Positions 10,565 to 21,247 of a stretch of DNA of 64,000 bases are shown in pieces. A model generated the notes under the pieces. That model saw only the letters and a list, made by a program, of their open reading frames with translations. It did no database searches and was not told where the DNA came from. The DNA comes from Chrysopilus asiliformis (lineage: Eukaryota; Arthropoda; Insecta; Diptera; Rhagionidae): positions 52,694,231 to 52,758,230 of the forward strand of contig OZ035962.1 of assembly GCA_964034945.1 (NCBI GenBank), given 5' to 3'. Positions within the stretch are counted from its first letter, which is position 1, and the number at the start of each line of letters is the position of its first letter. The position numbers were made by a program, and so were the translations under genes.

Positions 10565-10727
10565 TGTTAAGAATTGTTCACTAATGTTTTGAATATTACA
10601 TTTTGTTGGTCACTGTAACCCCCACTACTTTATATTTACTTGACTTAGCTCTTGTAACTTTTACTTAAATAAACCCTCTTGCATTTTGGACTTCGACCAA
10701 ACCGCACGTCTTTCTTTTTAAACATCA
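10565..10727 (+). repeat. Copia 5' LTR (163 bp)
   Basis: It runs from TGTTAAGAATTG to AAACATCA, so it has TG...CA ends. It contains AATAAACCC near 10669, a possible polyadenylation signal. It is short, as usual for Copia elements. It keeps a 21-bp segment lost from the 3' LTR. Confidence 0.95.
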
Positions 10728-10741
10728 GGTTATGGGCCCAG
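10728..10741 (+). other. Primer binding site, initiator Met tRNA half molecule
   Basis: GGTTATGGGCCCAG directly follows the LTR. It is complementary to the anticodon-stem region of insect initiator methionine tRNA, the internal priming known for Drosophila copia. Confidence 0.85.
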
Positions 10742-10917
10742 AACCCAAGTCCACTAAAGTTCTGTAAGCAATAATTTTTGATTCGAGTTGAGCGAAATTA
10801 TTTTCGGGAAGCGCGTCGTAGTTTTTACGGGAAACGTGCAGTTTTGTTTATTTAAAACAAAAGGTCTGTGAAATCAAAAATTTGTAATTTTGAAACGTGC
10901 GGTTGTCTTGTTGCAAA

Positions 10918-13900
10918 ATGGAGCACGACCTTATTAAAATCCAGAAACTAATGGGTGCGGAGCACTGGGTTACTTGGAAATTCCAAATTAAGGTAATGCT
11001 GGCTGCGAGTGATCTTTTTGAAGTCGTTAGCGGTGAAAAACCGATTCCAACAGTGTCGCCCAATGTAAAAGAAGAGGAATTTTACACCAAGTTGGAGCAA
11101 TGGGAGAAATTGGACCGAAAAGCACAAAGAATTATTGTAGCGGCAGTAGGGTCACAACCAATTGTACACATTTTAAATTGCAACACTGCACACGAAATGT
11201 GGCAGAAACTGGAAGCCGTGTACGAACAAAAATCGCAAACGAACATCCATTTACTACAGCAAAAGTTTTACAGTTTTGTGAAAGATTCGGGTGACGATAT
11301 GGCGACTCACATTTCAAAACTTCAAACACTGGTACAACAACTTAAGGATTTCGGTGAATCTGTCTCGCAGACAATGTTAATCACAAAAGTGCTTATGACT
11401 TTACCAGCTAGTTATAATCATTTCTATACGGCATGGGAGTCAACACCAGCAAGTGAGAGAACAATTGAAAACTTGACTACTCGTTTAGTGATGGAAGAAT
11501 CGCGTTTATCCACGCAGTCGCAAGAAGATACTGTGCAGGCTTTAGTAGCAAAAAAACGAATAGGTCACAAACACTATCAAAAAGGCAATAATAGGACGAG
11601 CGATAAAATGACCGATCGACCAGGAAAGTGCTATTCATGCAAACAACCAGGACACTGGAAAAAAGATTGTCCCTCGAGACGTGCGAGTGTTGCTCAAACT
11701 CAGGCAAGTCGAGATGCGTTTGTGTGCACTTTGATCGCTAGTGGTGAAACAAAATCCAACGATTGGTATCTTGATTCGGGTGCAAGTGATCACATGAGCT
11801 TCGATCGGGAATGGCTTGTTGATTACAAAGAATACGAATGTCCTCGTGATGTTAGAATCGGAAACGGTAAAACAATTAAAGCAATCGGTTATGGTAACAT
11901 CAATATTCTTGCTTTTAATAATGAGCAGTGGGTACCCAAGTACATTTCGAATGTGTTGTTCGTTCCCGAACTTCACATTAATTTGTTTTCGTCGAATGCC
12001 GCGTTAGACAAAAATCTTAAATTAGTGTCGAATAAAGAAACGTGCGAATTTCTGAAAGACGGGAATACAGTGGCAGTGGGAGTACGCCACTTGTCTTTAT
12101 TCAAGATGCTTTTCAAAGTTGAGAAACCCACAGTAGCGAATGTCAGTGTTGGTGTAGAACCTATTAAAATATGGCATCAAAAGTTAGGACACCAAAACTT
12201 AGGTTATGTGCGACGTTTTTTGAAAGACAAAAATGTCAGTTTTTCTGATGACAAAAGATTCTTTTGTGATGCCTGTGCACTGGGCAAAATGCATAAATTG
12301 CCGTACAATGCCAGTGAAAGTAGGGCGCAATGCCCTGGTGAACTTGTACACGTGGATTTGTGTGGACCCATGCAAAATTGTTCGATTGGTGGTTCGAAAT
12401 ACTTTCTCGTATTTAAAGATGACTTTTCGAAGTTTCGTGTCGTTTATTTTCTTAAAGAAAAAACGGAAGTGTTGGCCTGTTTTAAAGACTTCGTTCATAA
12501 GGCTAAAATCGAGACGGGTTTCGCGATTAAAATGATTCGATCGGACAATGGGTTAGAGTTCACGAATCAAGCAATCAAATCGTTTCTTACAGACAATGAT
12601 ATTCGACATCAAACATCAGTTGCTTACTCCCCGCAGCAAAACGGGAGAGCAGAGAGGGAAATGCGAACTTTAGTCGAGGCTGCTAGAACCATTATCTTGG
12701 CAAAGAAACTTCACCTAAAATTTTGGGCTGAAGCTATCTATACAGCAGCATACATCCTAAATCGAACAGCGCCAACTGGAACGCCAGGCAAAAGTGCCGT
12801 GGAATTGTGGGAGAGTAAAAGTCTACTTTTTCCCCTCCATGACTTAAAAATCTTTGGATCCGAGTGCTACGTACATATACCTTCACAGAAAAGGCGAAAA
12901 TGGGACTCCAAGTCGCAGTATGGAATATTCGTCGGATACGCTGAGAATCAAAAGGGATATCGAATCTGGCTGCCATCGAAAAACAAAATAGAGGTAAAAC
13001 GTGATTTGGTTTTTAAAATTCTTTCTGCAGGCAACAATGGAGATGAAAGACATCAAAAAGATGAAGCTATTCTCACTCTACCGAAACAGGTAGATTCAAC
13101 TGTAGAAAACAATCAGTTACCTACTAATCCAGAAAGTGTCTTCACGGAGGAAACAACATCCGAAAGTCCTTTTGACACCGCTGATGAGCATACAGACGAC
13201 GAACATTGTGCTGATGACGATCATACAGGAATCAATCCTCAATCGATTCGGTCGCGGCTTAGAAGTGCTCAAAAGAACGAATTTGTTTCTTTGTCTACTA
13301 TTTCAGATGGACTTGCTTTTACAGCAACATCTGACATCCCCGCAAGTCTAAAGGAAGTCGAGGAATCCCCAGATGTTGAAAAATGGCGCGTAGCCATGCG
13401 TGAAGAGATACAAGCACTTCGGCAAAATAAAACGTGGGAGCTTGTCGACTTACCACCAGGTAAGAAAGTCATTGATAACCGGTGGATCTTCAAGATCAAG
13501 AATTGTGACAACAACGAACCAGATAGATACAAGGCGAGACTTGTAATAAGAGGTTTCACACAAGAACGAGGCATCGACTATGATGAAACTTTCAGTCCTG
13601 TCGTGCGTTTTAGTTCTATTCGAGCTATTTTAGCAATAGCCGCAAGCAGATCATTGTATCTAAAACAATTCGATATAAAAACCGCTTTCCTTAATGGCAA
13701 CTTGCATGACGAGGTGTTCATGAAGCAACCTAAAGGTTTTGAGGACGGTAGCGTCAAAGTGTGTAGACTGCTCAAAAGTTTGTATGGTCTGAAACAAGCA
13801 TCAAGGTGCTGGAACCAGAAGTTCACGAGTTTTCTCCAGTCTTTTCGTCTGACCACTTCTGCTGCAGATCCTTGTGTTTTTTATAACGACACCGTTATAC

Positions 13901-14859
13901 TAGCTATATACATAGATGACGGATTGGTTGCCGGAGAGGACGAGGCTGCTATCAGAAAACTTATCGACTATTTGAAAAAGGAGTTCGAGGTTAAAGTCTT
14001 TGAAGCCAGCTGTTTCTTGGGTTTTCAAATTGAGCATCAAGCAGATGGAAGTATTTTTCTTGGTCAATCTAACTACACAAGACGAATATTGACTAGGTTT
14101 AATATGCCGCACTCAAAACCTGTGACTACACCCGCTGTTACTGTGACAAGCTACGGCGATTCTACAACAGACTGCAAATTTCCTTTTCGTGAGGCTGTAG
14201 GCAGTCTTATGTATCTGGCAGTTGGAACCAGGCCTGATATAAGTTTTGCTATCGGAATAGCAAGTCGACATCTAGAGCAACCGACACAGCAACACGTCAA
14301 TGTTGTTAAACGAATAATGCGTTATCTAAAGGGCACCGAAAATTTTGGTATAATTTTTAAATCTAATCTTCAATTAAATATTAGATGTTTCAGTGATGCT
14401 GACTACGCTGGCGATCCTGATACAAGACGATCAACCGGTGGATTCGTATACTTGGTTGGCGAATCACCAATATCATGGGAATCGCAACGCCAAAGATGTG
14501 TGGCGCTTTCAACCATGGAAGCGGAATACATCGCAGGTGCTCAAGCTGTCAAAGAGATGATCTGGGTTAAACGTTTACTAGATGAACTGGGTACTATTCA
14601 GAAGACTACTCCAAAGCTATTTTTGGACAATCAGAGCGCAATCAAACTGGTGCGAAATCCCGAGTTTCACAAGCGGAGCAAGCATATTGATGTCCGTTTT
14701 CACTTCATCAGAGAAAAGTTTGCGGAAGGGGAATTCGAAATAGTTTACGTTTCTACAAAGGAACAACTCGCAGACATTTTCACTAAACCTTTACCGAAGG
14801 AACAATTTGAAAACTTAAGAAGCCGAATAGGCATTGTTTGTAATAACTCAAATTTGTAA
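10918..14859 (+). CDS. Copia Gag-Pol polyprotein (1313 aa)
   Basis: The first ATG of the frame is at 10918 (MEHDLIKIQKLMGAEHW); the frame is open seven codons upstream but only from a GTG. Domains in order: Gag with UBN2-like helices (1-220), zinc knuckle CYSCKQPGHWKKDC (about 244), protease WYLDSGASDHM (about 287), integrase zinc finger (HQKLGHQNLG...CDACALGKMH), DDE integrase (ELVHVDLCGP, IRSDNGLEFTN, Glu in NGRAERE), RT (FDIKTAFLNG and YIDDGLVAG in place of YVDD), RNase H (CFSDADYAGD, ALSTMEAEYIA, LFLDNQSAIKL, KHIDVRFHFIRE). All key residues are present with no stop or frameshift. Length is normal for Copia, which expresses Gag and Pol from one frame. It encodes the proteins needed for its own reverse transcription and integration. 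Confidence 0.97.
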   Translation: MEHDLIKIQKLMGAEHWVTWKFQIKVMLAASDLFEVVSGEKPIPTVSPNVKEEEFYTKLEQWEKLDRKAQRIIVAAVGSQPIVHILNCNTAHEMWQKLEAVYEQKSQTNIHLLQQKFYSFVKDSGDDMATHISKLQTLVQQLKDFGESVSQTMLITKVLMTLPASYNHFYTAWESTPASERTIENLTTRLVMEESRLSTQSQEDTVQALVAKKRIGHKHYQKGNNRTSDKMTDRPGKCYSCKQPGHWKKDCPSRRASVAQTQASRDAFVCTLIASGETKSNDWYLDSGASDHMSFDREWLVDYKEYECPRDVRIGNGKTIKAIGYGNINILAFNNEQWVPKYISNVLFVPELHINLFSSNAALDKNLKLVSNKETCEFLKDGNTVAVGVRHLSLFKMLFKVEKPTVANVSVGVEPIKIWHQKLGHQNLGYVRRFLKDKNVSFSDDKRFFCDACALGKMHKLPYNASESRAQCPGELVHVDLCGPMQNCSIGGSKYFLVFKDDFSKFRVVYFLKEKTEVLACFKDFVHKAKIETGFAIKMIRSDNGLEFTNQAIKSFLTDNDIRHQTSVAYSPQQNGRAEREMRTLVEAARTIILAKKLHLKFWAEAIYTAAYILNRTAPTGTPGKSAVELWESKSLLFPLHDLKIFGSECYVHIPSQKRRKWDSKSQYGIFVGYAENQKGYRIWLPSKNKIEVKRDLVFKILSAGNNGDERHQKDEAILTLPKQVDSTVENNQLPTNPESVFTEETTSESPFDTADEHTDDEHCADDDHTGINPQSIRSRLRSAQKNEFVSLSTISDGLAFTATSDIPASLKEVEESPDVEKWRVAMREEIQALRQNKTWELVDLPPGKKVIDNRWIFKIKNCDNNEPDRYKARLVIRGFTQERGIDYDETFSPVVRFSSIRAILAIAASRSLYLKQFDIKTAFLNGNLHDEVFMKQPKGFEDGSVKVCRLLKSLYGLKQASRCWNQKFTSFLQSFRLTTSAADPCVFYNDTVILAIYIDDGLVAGEDEAAIRKLIDYLKKEFEVKVFEASCFLGFQIEHQADGSIFLGQSNYTRRILTRFNMPHSKPVTTPAVTVTSYGDSTTDCKFPFREAVGSLMYLAVGTRPDISFAIGIASRHLEQPTQQHVNVVKRIMRYLKGTENFGIIFKSNLQLNIRCFSDADYAGDPDTRRSTGGFVYLVGESPISWESQRQRCVALSTMEAEYIAGAQAVKEMIWVKRLLDELGTIQKTTPKLFLDNQSAIKLVRNPEFHKRSKHIDVRFHFIREKFAEGEFEIVYVSTKEQLADIFTKPLPKEQFENLRSRIGIVCNNSNL

Positions 14860-14885
14860 TTCTAAATTTTTATTCAAAACACTAT

Positions 14886-14896
14886 GAAAGTGGGAG
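14886..14896 (+). other. Polypurine tract
   Basis: GAAAGTGGGAG lies directly before the 3' LTR, where plus-strand synthesis starts. Confidence 0.85.
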
Positions 14897-15038
14897 TGTT
14901 AAGAATTGTTTACTAATGTTTTGAATATTACATTTTGTTGGTCACTGTAACCCCCACTACTTTATATTTACTTGACTTAGCTCTTGTAACTTTTACTTAA
15001 ATAAACCCTCTTGCATTTTGGACTTCGACCAAACATCA
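14897..15038 (+). repeat. Copia 3' LTR (142 bp)
   Basis: It matches the 5' LTR except for C to T near position 15 and loss of 21 bp between two AAAC words (ACCAAAC...AAACATCA becomes ACCAAACATCA). The deletion looks microhomology-mediated. Confidence 0.95.
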
Positions 15039-15043
15039 GATGT

Positions 15044-15850
15044 AAATCCTTATTATCGTCAAACCAACACGGTTTTATTAAAGGAAAGTCCACATCCACC
15101 AACTTAGTTGAATTTACAAGCATTTGTATTAAAAAAATTGAAAAAGGAAATCAAATTGATTGTATTTATTTTATACAAGCTTCAGCAAAGCGTTTGATAA
15201 ACTTCCACATAACATATTGATTTTTACTGAAGGGAATCGGATTTTGGAGCTCCCTCCTAAATTGGATTTCTTCATACCTGCATGGTTGCTCCTTCAAAGT
15301 TAAATTTTTAAGTGTTTTGTCTAATAAATTTGTCGTAACTTCCGGTGTACCTCAAGGTAGTCACTTGGGTCCTATACTTTTTAATTTATTCAAAAATGAC
15401 ATCTTCTCAATTTTAAAAGATACTCAAATTCTAGGATTTGCGAACGACTTAAAAATATTTAAAACAATTAGCAGCGATCATGATTCATCGCTTCTCAAAT
15501 CAAATTGGAATAGCTTTGCAGAGTGGAGCACAAAAAATGATCTAACCCTTAATATTTCGAAATGCTCCGTAATAACTTTTCCTCGTGCTTGCAAGCCAAA
15601 ACTTTTTACATACATACTGTGTATGCCTTTATTGAGGTCTAACTGAATTACTGATATTGGTGTTCTCTTTGACGAAAAGTTTACTTTTCAGCCTCACATT
15701 GACCAAATCATCAGTCGTGTGAATGCGATATTAGGTTTTGCAAAGAGATGGTCTCGTGAGATCACTGACCCTTATGTCATGAAAATTTTATATGGCTGTT
15801 TTGTCCGTCCTATTTTAAAATATGCCTCTGTATAGTGTGATCACCATTTT
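15044..15850 (+). pseudogene. LINE ORF2 fragment, RT core
   Basis: It continues the LINE that was cut by the Copia element. Readable segments are SNQHGFIKGKSTSTNLVEF, TSGVPQGSHLGPILFNLF, GFANDLKIF and KRWSREITDPYVMKILY. The catalytic FADD box reads FAND. There are frameshifts near 15170 and 15280 and a stop near 15645. It ends where 160 bp of another repeat replaces the next segment. Confidence 0.85.
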
Positions 15851-16010
15851 TAACCGACTTCGAAAAAGGAAAAGGTTCTCAATTCGACCTGAATGTCTGT
15901 TTTTTTTAATGTATGTTCACGCCTAACTTTTTACTGGGTTGACCGATTTAGGTTGTCCCAAAGAGAAAGTTCCTGGTTGGGCCCCGCTGCTTTCTCAATG
16001 AAGGGAGGTT
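15851..16010. repeat. 160-bp repeat fragment replacing part of the LINE
   Basis: AACCGACTTCGAAAAAGGAA and GGTTCTCAATTCGACC resemble a dispersed insect repeat end that I recognise only loosely. The homologous LINE at 53700-53870 has about 150 bp of coding sequence here instead, so this is a replacement rather than a clean insertion. Confidence 0.45.
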
Positions 16011-16310
16011 TATCGAGTATTGTTCATTCAGAATATCTTGTGTGGGATTGTTCAATCTCCCAAACTTCTTGAATTAATCAATATTAACACTCATTGTCGT
16101 GTCAATCGGGACTCTCGCTTTATTTATGAACCTTATCATAGAACGAATTATGATCAGTCTGAACCAATGGCTGCCATGTCTAAAGCCCTTAATGTAAACC
16201 AAAGTATAATTGACTTTAATTTAAGTAAATTTTTAATGAAAAAGAAATTGTATAATTAGTTTGGATTGTTTCTTTGTATATTCAGATGGTTAATGTACCT
16301 ATTGAATCAA
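16011..16310 (+). pseudogene. LINE ORF2 C-terminus and 3' end
   Basis: The frame ends SKFLMKKKLYN, almost the same as the LINE fragment at 53597-54121. A short 3' UTR with TATTCAGATGGTTAATGTAC and ATTGAATCAATAAAG matches the end of that copy. This marks the 3' end of the LINE that began at 8246. Confidence 0.85.
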
Positions 16311-17187
16311 TAAAGAAAAGAACTGTTGTATTTTACCTAATTTTAAGATATCGTTAAGTATTTTTTAGTTGGGCAAAAAATTTAAAAATAAAAGGAAAGA
16401 AATTATAATGCGAGAATGTGAATGACAAAACTCAAAAAAGTTTACCTAAACAAACTTAAACGAGGTCTCTATTGGAAATCAATTATGCTTTCGTCCTGCC
16501 ATTGAAATGTCTAGTGGAGACCACTTTTCCAGGAATTTTTTTCGCCTTGGCAAAAATCTAAGACATCGATTAAAACATCGCGGTGAAAGTTTTTGAATAC
16601 CAAAATTCGATAGGAGTACAAATTACGACCGAAATGCAGGATATGAAAAAATTCGATTCGCGAATCGAAAATTGTATTTGAATCATTCACGAATCGAATT
16701 TTATAAAATAAAATTCGCGAATGATTCTTTTCACAGAGAACTTTAAATAAAAACTGATTTTTGGCAGTTTAATTCGTTCCCTCTTTTAACAACAGCTTTC
16801 GATTCTCGAATGATAAAGAATCGAAAACAATCATTCGTTTTGATTCTTTTTCCGTTTCCTTATCGTAGAGCTAAATCGGGCTAAATCGGAGAACCACCAA
16901 TTTTTTCGAGCAAATCGGACCACAGGATGTGTTTATATAGCTATTTTTCATTGTCCCTCTCCCGGAAGAATCCCCGGCACAATTATTTCCTTGGATGCGC
17001 CCCTAATATAATAATATTAAATTTGAAACGAATTGTTCGGTGGTTCTCTTTAGAAATGATTTTTTCATTTTCCTTCTCCCGCAATCCTCGCAGGAAGGAA
17101 ATATTTACAAGTCCTGCAACTTTTGTCAACAGTAAAATTCAATTTACCGTTTAGAAAAAAAATATTTGTTAAAAATATTAAGTATAC
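16311..17187. other. slit intron without recognisable gene
   Basis: AT-rich sequence. Around 16645-16740 GATTCGCGAATCGA and ATTCGCGAATGATT words make local inverted repeats, probably an old MITE. The coding sequence for the slit C-terminal cystine knot was looked for on the minus strand here and not found. Confidence 0.6.
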
Positions 17188-17344
17188 CTGCTGACGCCGG
17201 AAGTTCAACAAGTTCCTCAGTCTGCTCGCAGTATCGGCCTCTTGTTCCTTGTCTACATCTACATGTATAGCCATCCTTATTTAGACTGCTTGGGATACAA
17301 CGACCACCTCCACGGCATTTGTGATTTTCACATGGATCGGCTCT
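17188..17344 (-). CDS. sli: slit exon: seventh EGF repeat
   Basis: Between acceptor TTTACAG and donor GTATAC the exon reads one EGF module: DPCENHKCRGGGRCIPS, then DGYTCRCRQGTRGRYCEQ. It follows the 17399-18396 exon after a 54-bp intron, phase 0, and ends in phase 1 (52 codons plus one base). In slit this module follows the laminin G domain and precedes the cystine-knot domain. The downstream exon is not in 1-17187. Slit is a secreted ligand for Robo receptors that repels axons at the midline. Confidence 0.92.
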
Positions 17345-17398
17345 CTGTAAACAACATATCTCTTTTAAGAAAAGCTAATAAAAAAGTGTCTTCAATAC

Positions 17399-18396
17399 TT
17401 CTCTTTGAAAATGTGGAGTCTCATGCATAACATTTAAATTTTCAGTTTCTTCAACATCACTGTCTAACAAAGCACATCCTGGAGTTATTTTTTGTTGTCT
17501 TGCAGCATTGCCAAAATCTACTAATTTATGATTAATCCATACTTCTTTCATACAACCTTTGAAACTTGTTAAATTTCGAATATGCCAGTTCTCATATGCT
17601 ATCTGGGCTGGTTCGTTAGGCAAACCACCAATATACATTGGAGTTGACAATTTAAGATAATCTTTTGCACCATCATTAATGATAGATCTTGCTAGTCCAC
17701 CGTCAACACGAAGTGTGAAATTTTTTTTTATAGCGAGTAATTCCACAAGATGATACTTCCCATCAGCTACCATTTCAAAGCTGTACATTGTCGAGACTGG
17801 ATGATTGCCAACATCATAACTTACTCGTATTCTTCCATTAAATAATTCAACAGCAAGATGTTCATTTTCTCCATCATACATCAAAATTCCATTTTCTTGA
17901 GTGCTGCTGAATACAATAGTCACATTTGCTTCTGGCTTTGTAAGCAAAGGTTCCATTTCAGTGAATGAATTATTTTGTACAAAACTAATGCTGGTTAAAT
18001 ATTCACACCATTTTCCAGAATATCCAGGATGGCATTTGCATAAGTAGTCTGAAATTGATGAATGAGGTTGAAAACAAACTCCATGTTTGCATTCATGATG
18101 CTGACATGGAGATGTTTGAGGATACATCATTGCGACTTGTGGTGCCCCTTCACAAAATTTTCCTGCGTATTCATCCGGGCACTTGCAGACATAATCATTA
18201 ATACCATCTACACAAGTTCCGCCGTTTTGACACATATGATTTTCGCAATCATTGATGTTTTCTGTACAATTATCTCCTTTGTAGCCTGGCAAGCATTCGC
18301 ATGAATAATGTGTAAATTGATTAATGCATTTAGCATTATTGGCACATGGGTTGAATTCTTCAGAGCAAAAATTGATTTTCGTATCACAAAGTAAGC
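17399..18396 (-). CDS. sli: slit exon: EGF 4-6 and laminin G domain
   Basis: The acceptor TTTCAG and donor GTATTG delimit 998 bp. The first two bases complete a Gly codon begun in the 47123 exon, then 332 codons run open to a phase 0 end. It holds the last Cys of EGF 3, EGF 4 ([15 protein letters not shown]), EGF 5 ([16 protein letters not shown]), EGF 6 ([12 protein letters not shown]) and the laminin G/ALPS domain ([53 protein letters not shown]). Identity with the slit protein remembered from Drosophila is very high, which shows strong constraint. N-glycosylation sites such as NNS and NLT fit a secreted protein. The intron to the next exon upstream is 28.7 kb. Confidence 0.97.
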
Positions 18397-18604
18397 CTGA
18401 AATGAATATTATAGAAATTAGAAATAAAATCCTAATGATAGTTACATTTTTTGTGCGTAAATTTGTACATATTGTGGTAGTTCGAAATACCGTTTTATTT
18501 GTAAAGAATAGGGACGTAGTAGTGATTCGTTCTTGACACATCGTAAACTCAATTTTACCAACCTTGCAGTAAACACAACTTAACCAAAATAAGCGTGATG
18601 TACG

Positions 18605-19570
18605 CAAAGCGTTACGAGTTAGTATTTTTATGTTCGCACCCAAAAGGACCACAATTGTCCTATTCCGCGTCTGCAAAAGCAATTATGAAATCGAAGAAAT
18701 TTTTTGTGATGTGGAACCATTGGTATAAAGTGTACAGAAACGTCGATGACTTTTCAGATCGTAACTTGAAGCGGAGGACGATGAGCAAGCAGGACAAGGT
18801 GATTATTCAGCAATTCGGGCGGACCCCCACTCTACACCTTGCGCTCAACTGACTAAAAGGGGAATATAAGTTAGTGTTTTACCGTCTTACAACCTCAAAA
18901 TCCCTGCTCTCCGAAAAACACAGAGAAAAACGCACGACCTGGGCTGCCGAAAATATAGATCGCGATTGATCCAAGGTTGTTTTTTCAGAAAGCAACCTTT
19001 TGGGCGTGGGTTTATCGGACGCGTGCTTGGTGCGCCCGCAGCACACGTTTTATCTTGCGCACTGTTAACATCCGGTAAAGGTCAATGTTTAGGGATGATT
19101 CTCCGAAGATGGTTTCTGCTGCTTGGAACTGTTTGGCGAGCATTTGAACGCAGAGAAAATGGTCAAAATTTACAAGCGTGGACTTTTGAAATCGGTGGAG
19201 ATGTTTACACGGAAAAATGAAGATTGGGTCTTACAAGAAGATAATGACCCGAAACATCGTAGTCATCGCTGCAAGACCTGGAAAGAGGAAAATGACGTCA
19301 CGACGATGGACTGGCCCTCCCAATCCCCAGATGTCAACCCCATCGAAAATGTGTGCGGGATTATGGAGACGCATCTCGCTGGAAAGCTCGCCTTGAAAAC
19401 AGCTGACATGCGCTATTCGAAATATTTGGTCCTCTTTATCCACGGATTACGCAGAAAAACTGGTTGAAAGTATACCAAGAAGGTGCCAGGCTATGCTTGA
19501 CAACGATGGAGATTACACGGTATATTAAACACTTGCGACTTGTCATTTGAAAGGTGCTTCAATGTGAAAC
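18605..19570 (+). pseudogene. Tc1 (DD34E) transposase relic
   Basis: Pieces of a Tc1 transposase appear in order. The DNA-binding part reads NVDDFSDRNLKRRTMSKQDK and VIIQQFGRTPTLHL. Then come LLSEKHREKRTTWAAENIDRD, NAEKMVKIYKRGLLKSVEMF, WVLQEDNDPKH and WPSQSPDVNPIENV. From the Asp in QEDND to the Glu in PIEN there are 34 residues, hence DD34E. Several frameshifts and stops are present, and the first Asp region is disrupted. TIRs were not located. It lies about 200 bp upstream of a slit exon, in the intron. Confidence 0.85.
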
Positions 19571-20606
19571 AAAAATATCTTTTCCACTTTGCAAAAAAAT
19601 GCGGTTCTTTTCTTCTGGCACAGACAGTAGTACTACGTGTCAAGAGTTGACTATTGATAAGTAGAATTTCTGTGATTTTATCCAAATTTTCCAATTTTTT
19701 TTTTGCAACGCTTTTGAAATTTTCAAAGTTTTGTGTAAAAAGCAAGAGATGAATTCTGTTATATGAGTATGTATTGGTATTAGTATGATCATTGCTACAT
19801 TCTTGTATAAGGATTCTAATAAAGAGAGATAGTCATTAGACAGTCGGTACCAGTCCAACGTTTGAATATATAATGTCTTTTTTTTTTGCCAAAGATTTAA
19901 GATAATTTGACGTCGCTGATTCAGAATCTGCAAGTGGTTTGGCAGGATTGGCTCTAATTTTTGAGAAAAGCCTAAAAACGATTTTTTTTTCGAAAAAATT
20001 CAATATAAACTGAAGAATTTAATTTTTTGTTTTTCTTGTTACCGTCTGGAAGTAGTTTGGTGGATTCACTCTAGTTTTTGAGATTTGATTTTTTGCCAGT
20101 CGAAGAACCTACACATTGGGTAAATTCTATTGTATTAGTTCGGAAAACAAATAATGAATTTGTCTTGATCCAAGGCATCTTAATAATCATTACAATTTTC
20201 ACATTTTCCAAATTTAATTATTCATGTAGATGATTTTTTATATATTTGGAAAACGAGGGAAGAGGATGATAAATATTATTTAGTATGATAAATGTTGTTG
20301 GCCATATTTCTGATTCTTCTAGAGTCAAAAACATGAAAACAGAGGCAAGTTCTGCTATACCAAGTCCAACAAATGTGACCGAATTGCAAAGATTTTCAGA
20401 CGTGGGCAATTATTCAGGATCATTTATCAAAGACTTATCTGTTAAAAATTATTAAATAATTATTGAATGAATCTTATTCTGGTCATTTAGTAATAACACA
20501 ATTAAGGTCAATTTTTGCTCGACATGGCATTCGGGCAATTTTGATTAATAACCTTTTCAATCCATTGAATTAAAAAAAATCTGCTCTGACTGAAATATAG
20601 AACATA
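19571..20606. other. slit intron without recognisable element
   Basis: AT-rich DNA. A diverged direct repeat is visible: GGTTTGGCAGGATTGGCTCT near 19937 and AGTTTGGTGGATTCACTCT near 20055, both followed by TTTTTGAGA. Nothing coding is convincing. Confidence 0.6.
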
Positions 20607-20793
20607 CCAGCAGACCCTACGTTGCCAACTTAAAGTTTTTGTATAAATTTTAGAATGCCATAAAACCATAAATAATTTAAAAACTTTTGGGAATAAATGT
20701 TATCCTTACAGGACCTTCCGTTTCGAATTTTGAAATTTCAACAACAGATTCGTGATAAGCAACCATGAAAGCCTCCCAAATCCAGTTTTTGCG
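20607..20793 (-). mobile_element. Helitron-3 fragment (3' end)
   Basis: On the minus strand it ends GGGTCTGCTGG before a T, the same 3' end as Helitron-1, and contains one tandem unit (CCTTACAGGACCTTCCGTTT). Here ATTTATACAAAAACTTT runs uninterrupted, the empty site of the pogo-like MITE at 1938. The left half is cut at the Gypsy LTR. Confidence 0.7.
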
Positions 20794-21247
20794 AGTGTTG
20801 TAAATAGAGCGGGAGCGACTGTCCGGCGACATCAAAAATAAACATTGGAACTAATACGCGACTAGCCCTATTGGCGAAATAGCGGACGTCATCAACTTTA
20901 AGTTGCGAAAACTAAAGATGATTTCATCTGTACGCGGATCGCGATAATTCCATTGAATCAATAATATAAACAATGGAAAGTTTCTAACGCCCACCGGCCG
21001 GTCATTCTTGCGAAGTGATAAATACCCCCTGCAGTGCAAAGGGACTGAGAGTTTGTAGTTAATCTTGGAAGAGTGCGTAAGGCACTCTTCGATGAATTCG
21101 AGCGGAGTTTGATTGAAAGATTTCAGTGCGAACAGCACTTGGAGTTTAAAAGTTTTAAGCTTTAAAAAAGAAAATCAAATCACGTAAATGTGAAACGATA
21201 ATTGTAAAAATTGAAATTATTAAAAGTAAGAAATAAAAATTTTTTTT
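20794..21247 (+). repeat. Gypsy element 5' LTR (approximate)
   Basis: The sequence before the primer binding site contains a promoter-like block: GATAAATA near 21017, GACTGAGAG and TCAGTGCGAAC downstream, and an AATAAA near 21231. The left end at AGTGTTGTAAATAGAGCGGG is a guess, because no second LTR was found for comparison. It would drive the gag and pol remains that follow. Confidence 0.4.

Larger units (their letters stand above)
10565..15038 (+). mobile_element. Full-length Copia LTR retrotransposon
   Basis: Both LTRs, primer binding site, one long gag-pol ORF and polypurine tract are present. The 5-bp duplication GATGT is at 10560-10564 and 15039-15043. Removing the element restores the LINE reading frame (SNSLSFRCKSLLSSNQHGF). 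The LTRs differ by one substitution and one 21-bp deletion, so the insertion is young. It is the only plausibly active element in the window. It lies opposite to slit. Confidence 0.97.

Noticed and set aside
11132..14112. Many minus-strand and alternate-frame ORFs of 60-113 aa
   Set aside because: Shadows of the intact Copia gag-pol.
16311..17187. slit C-terminal cystine-knot exon
   Set aside because: No minus-strand stretch with the expected dense Cys pattern was seen here or further left.
20851..21138. 95-aa minus-strand ORF in the Gypsy LTR
   Set aside because: It overlaps promoter-like LTR sequence and shows no protein motif.
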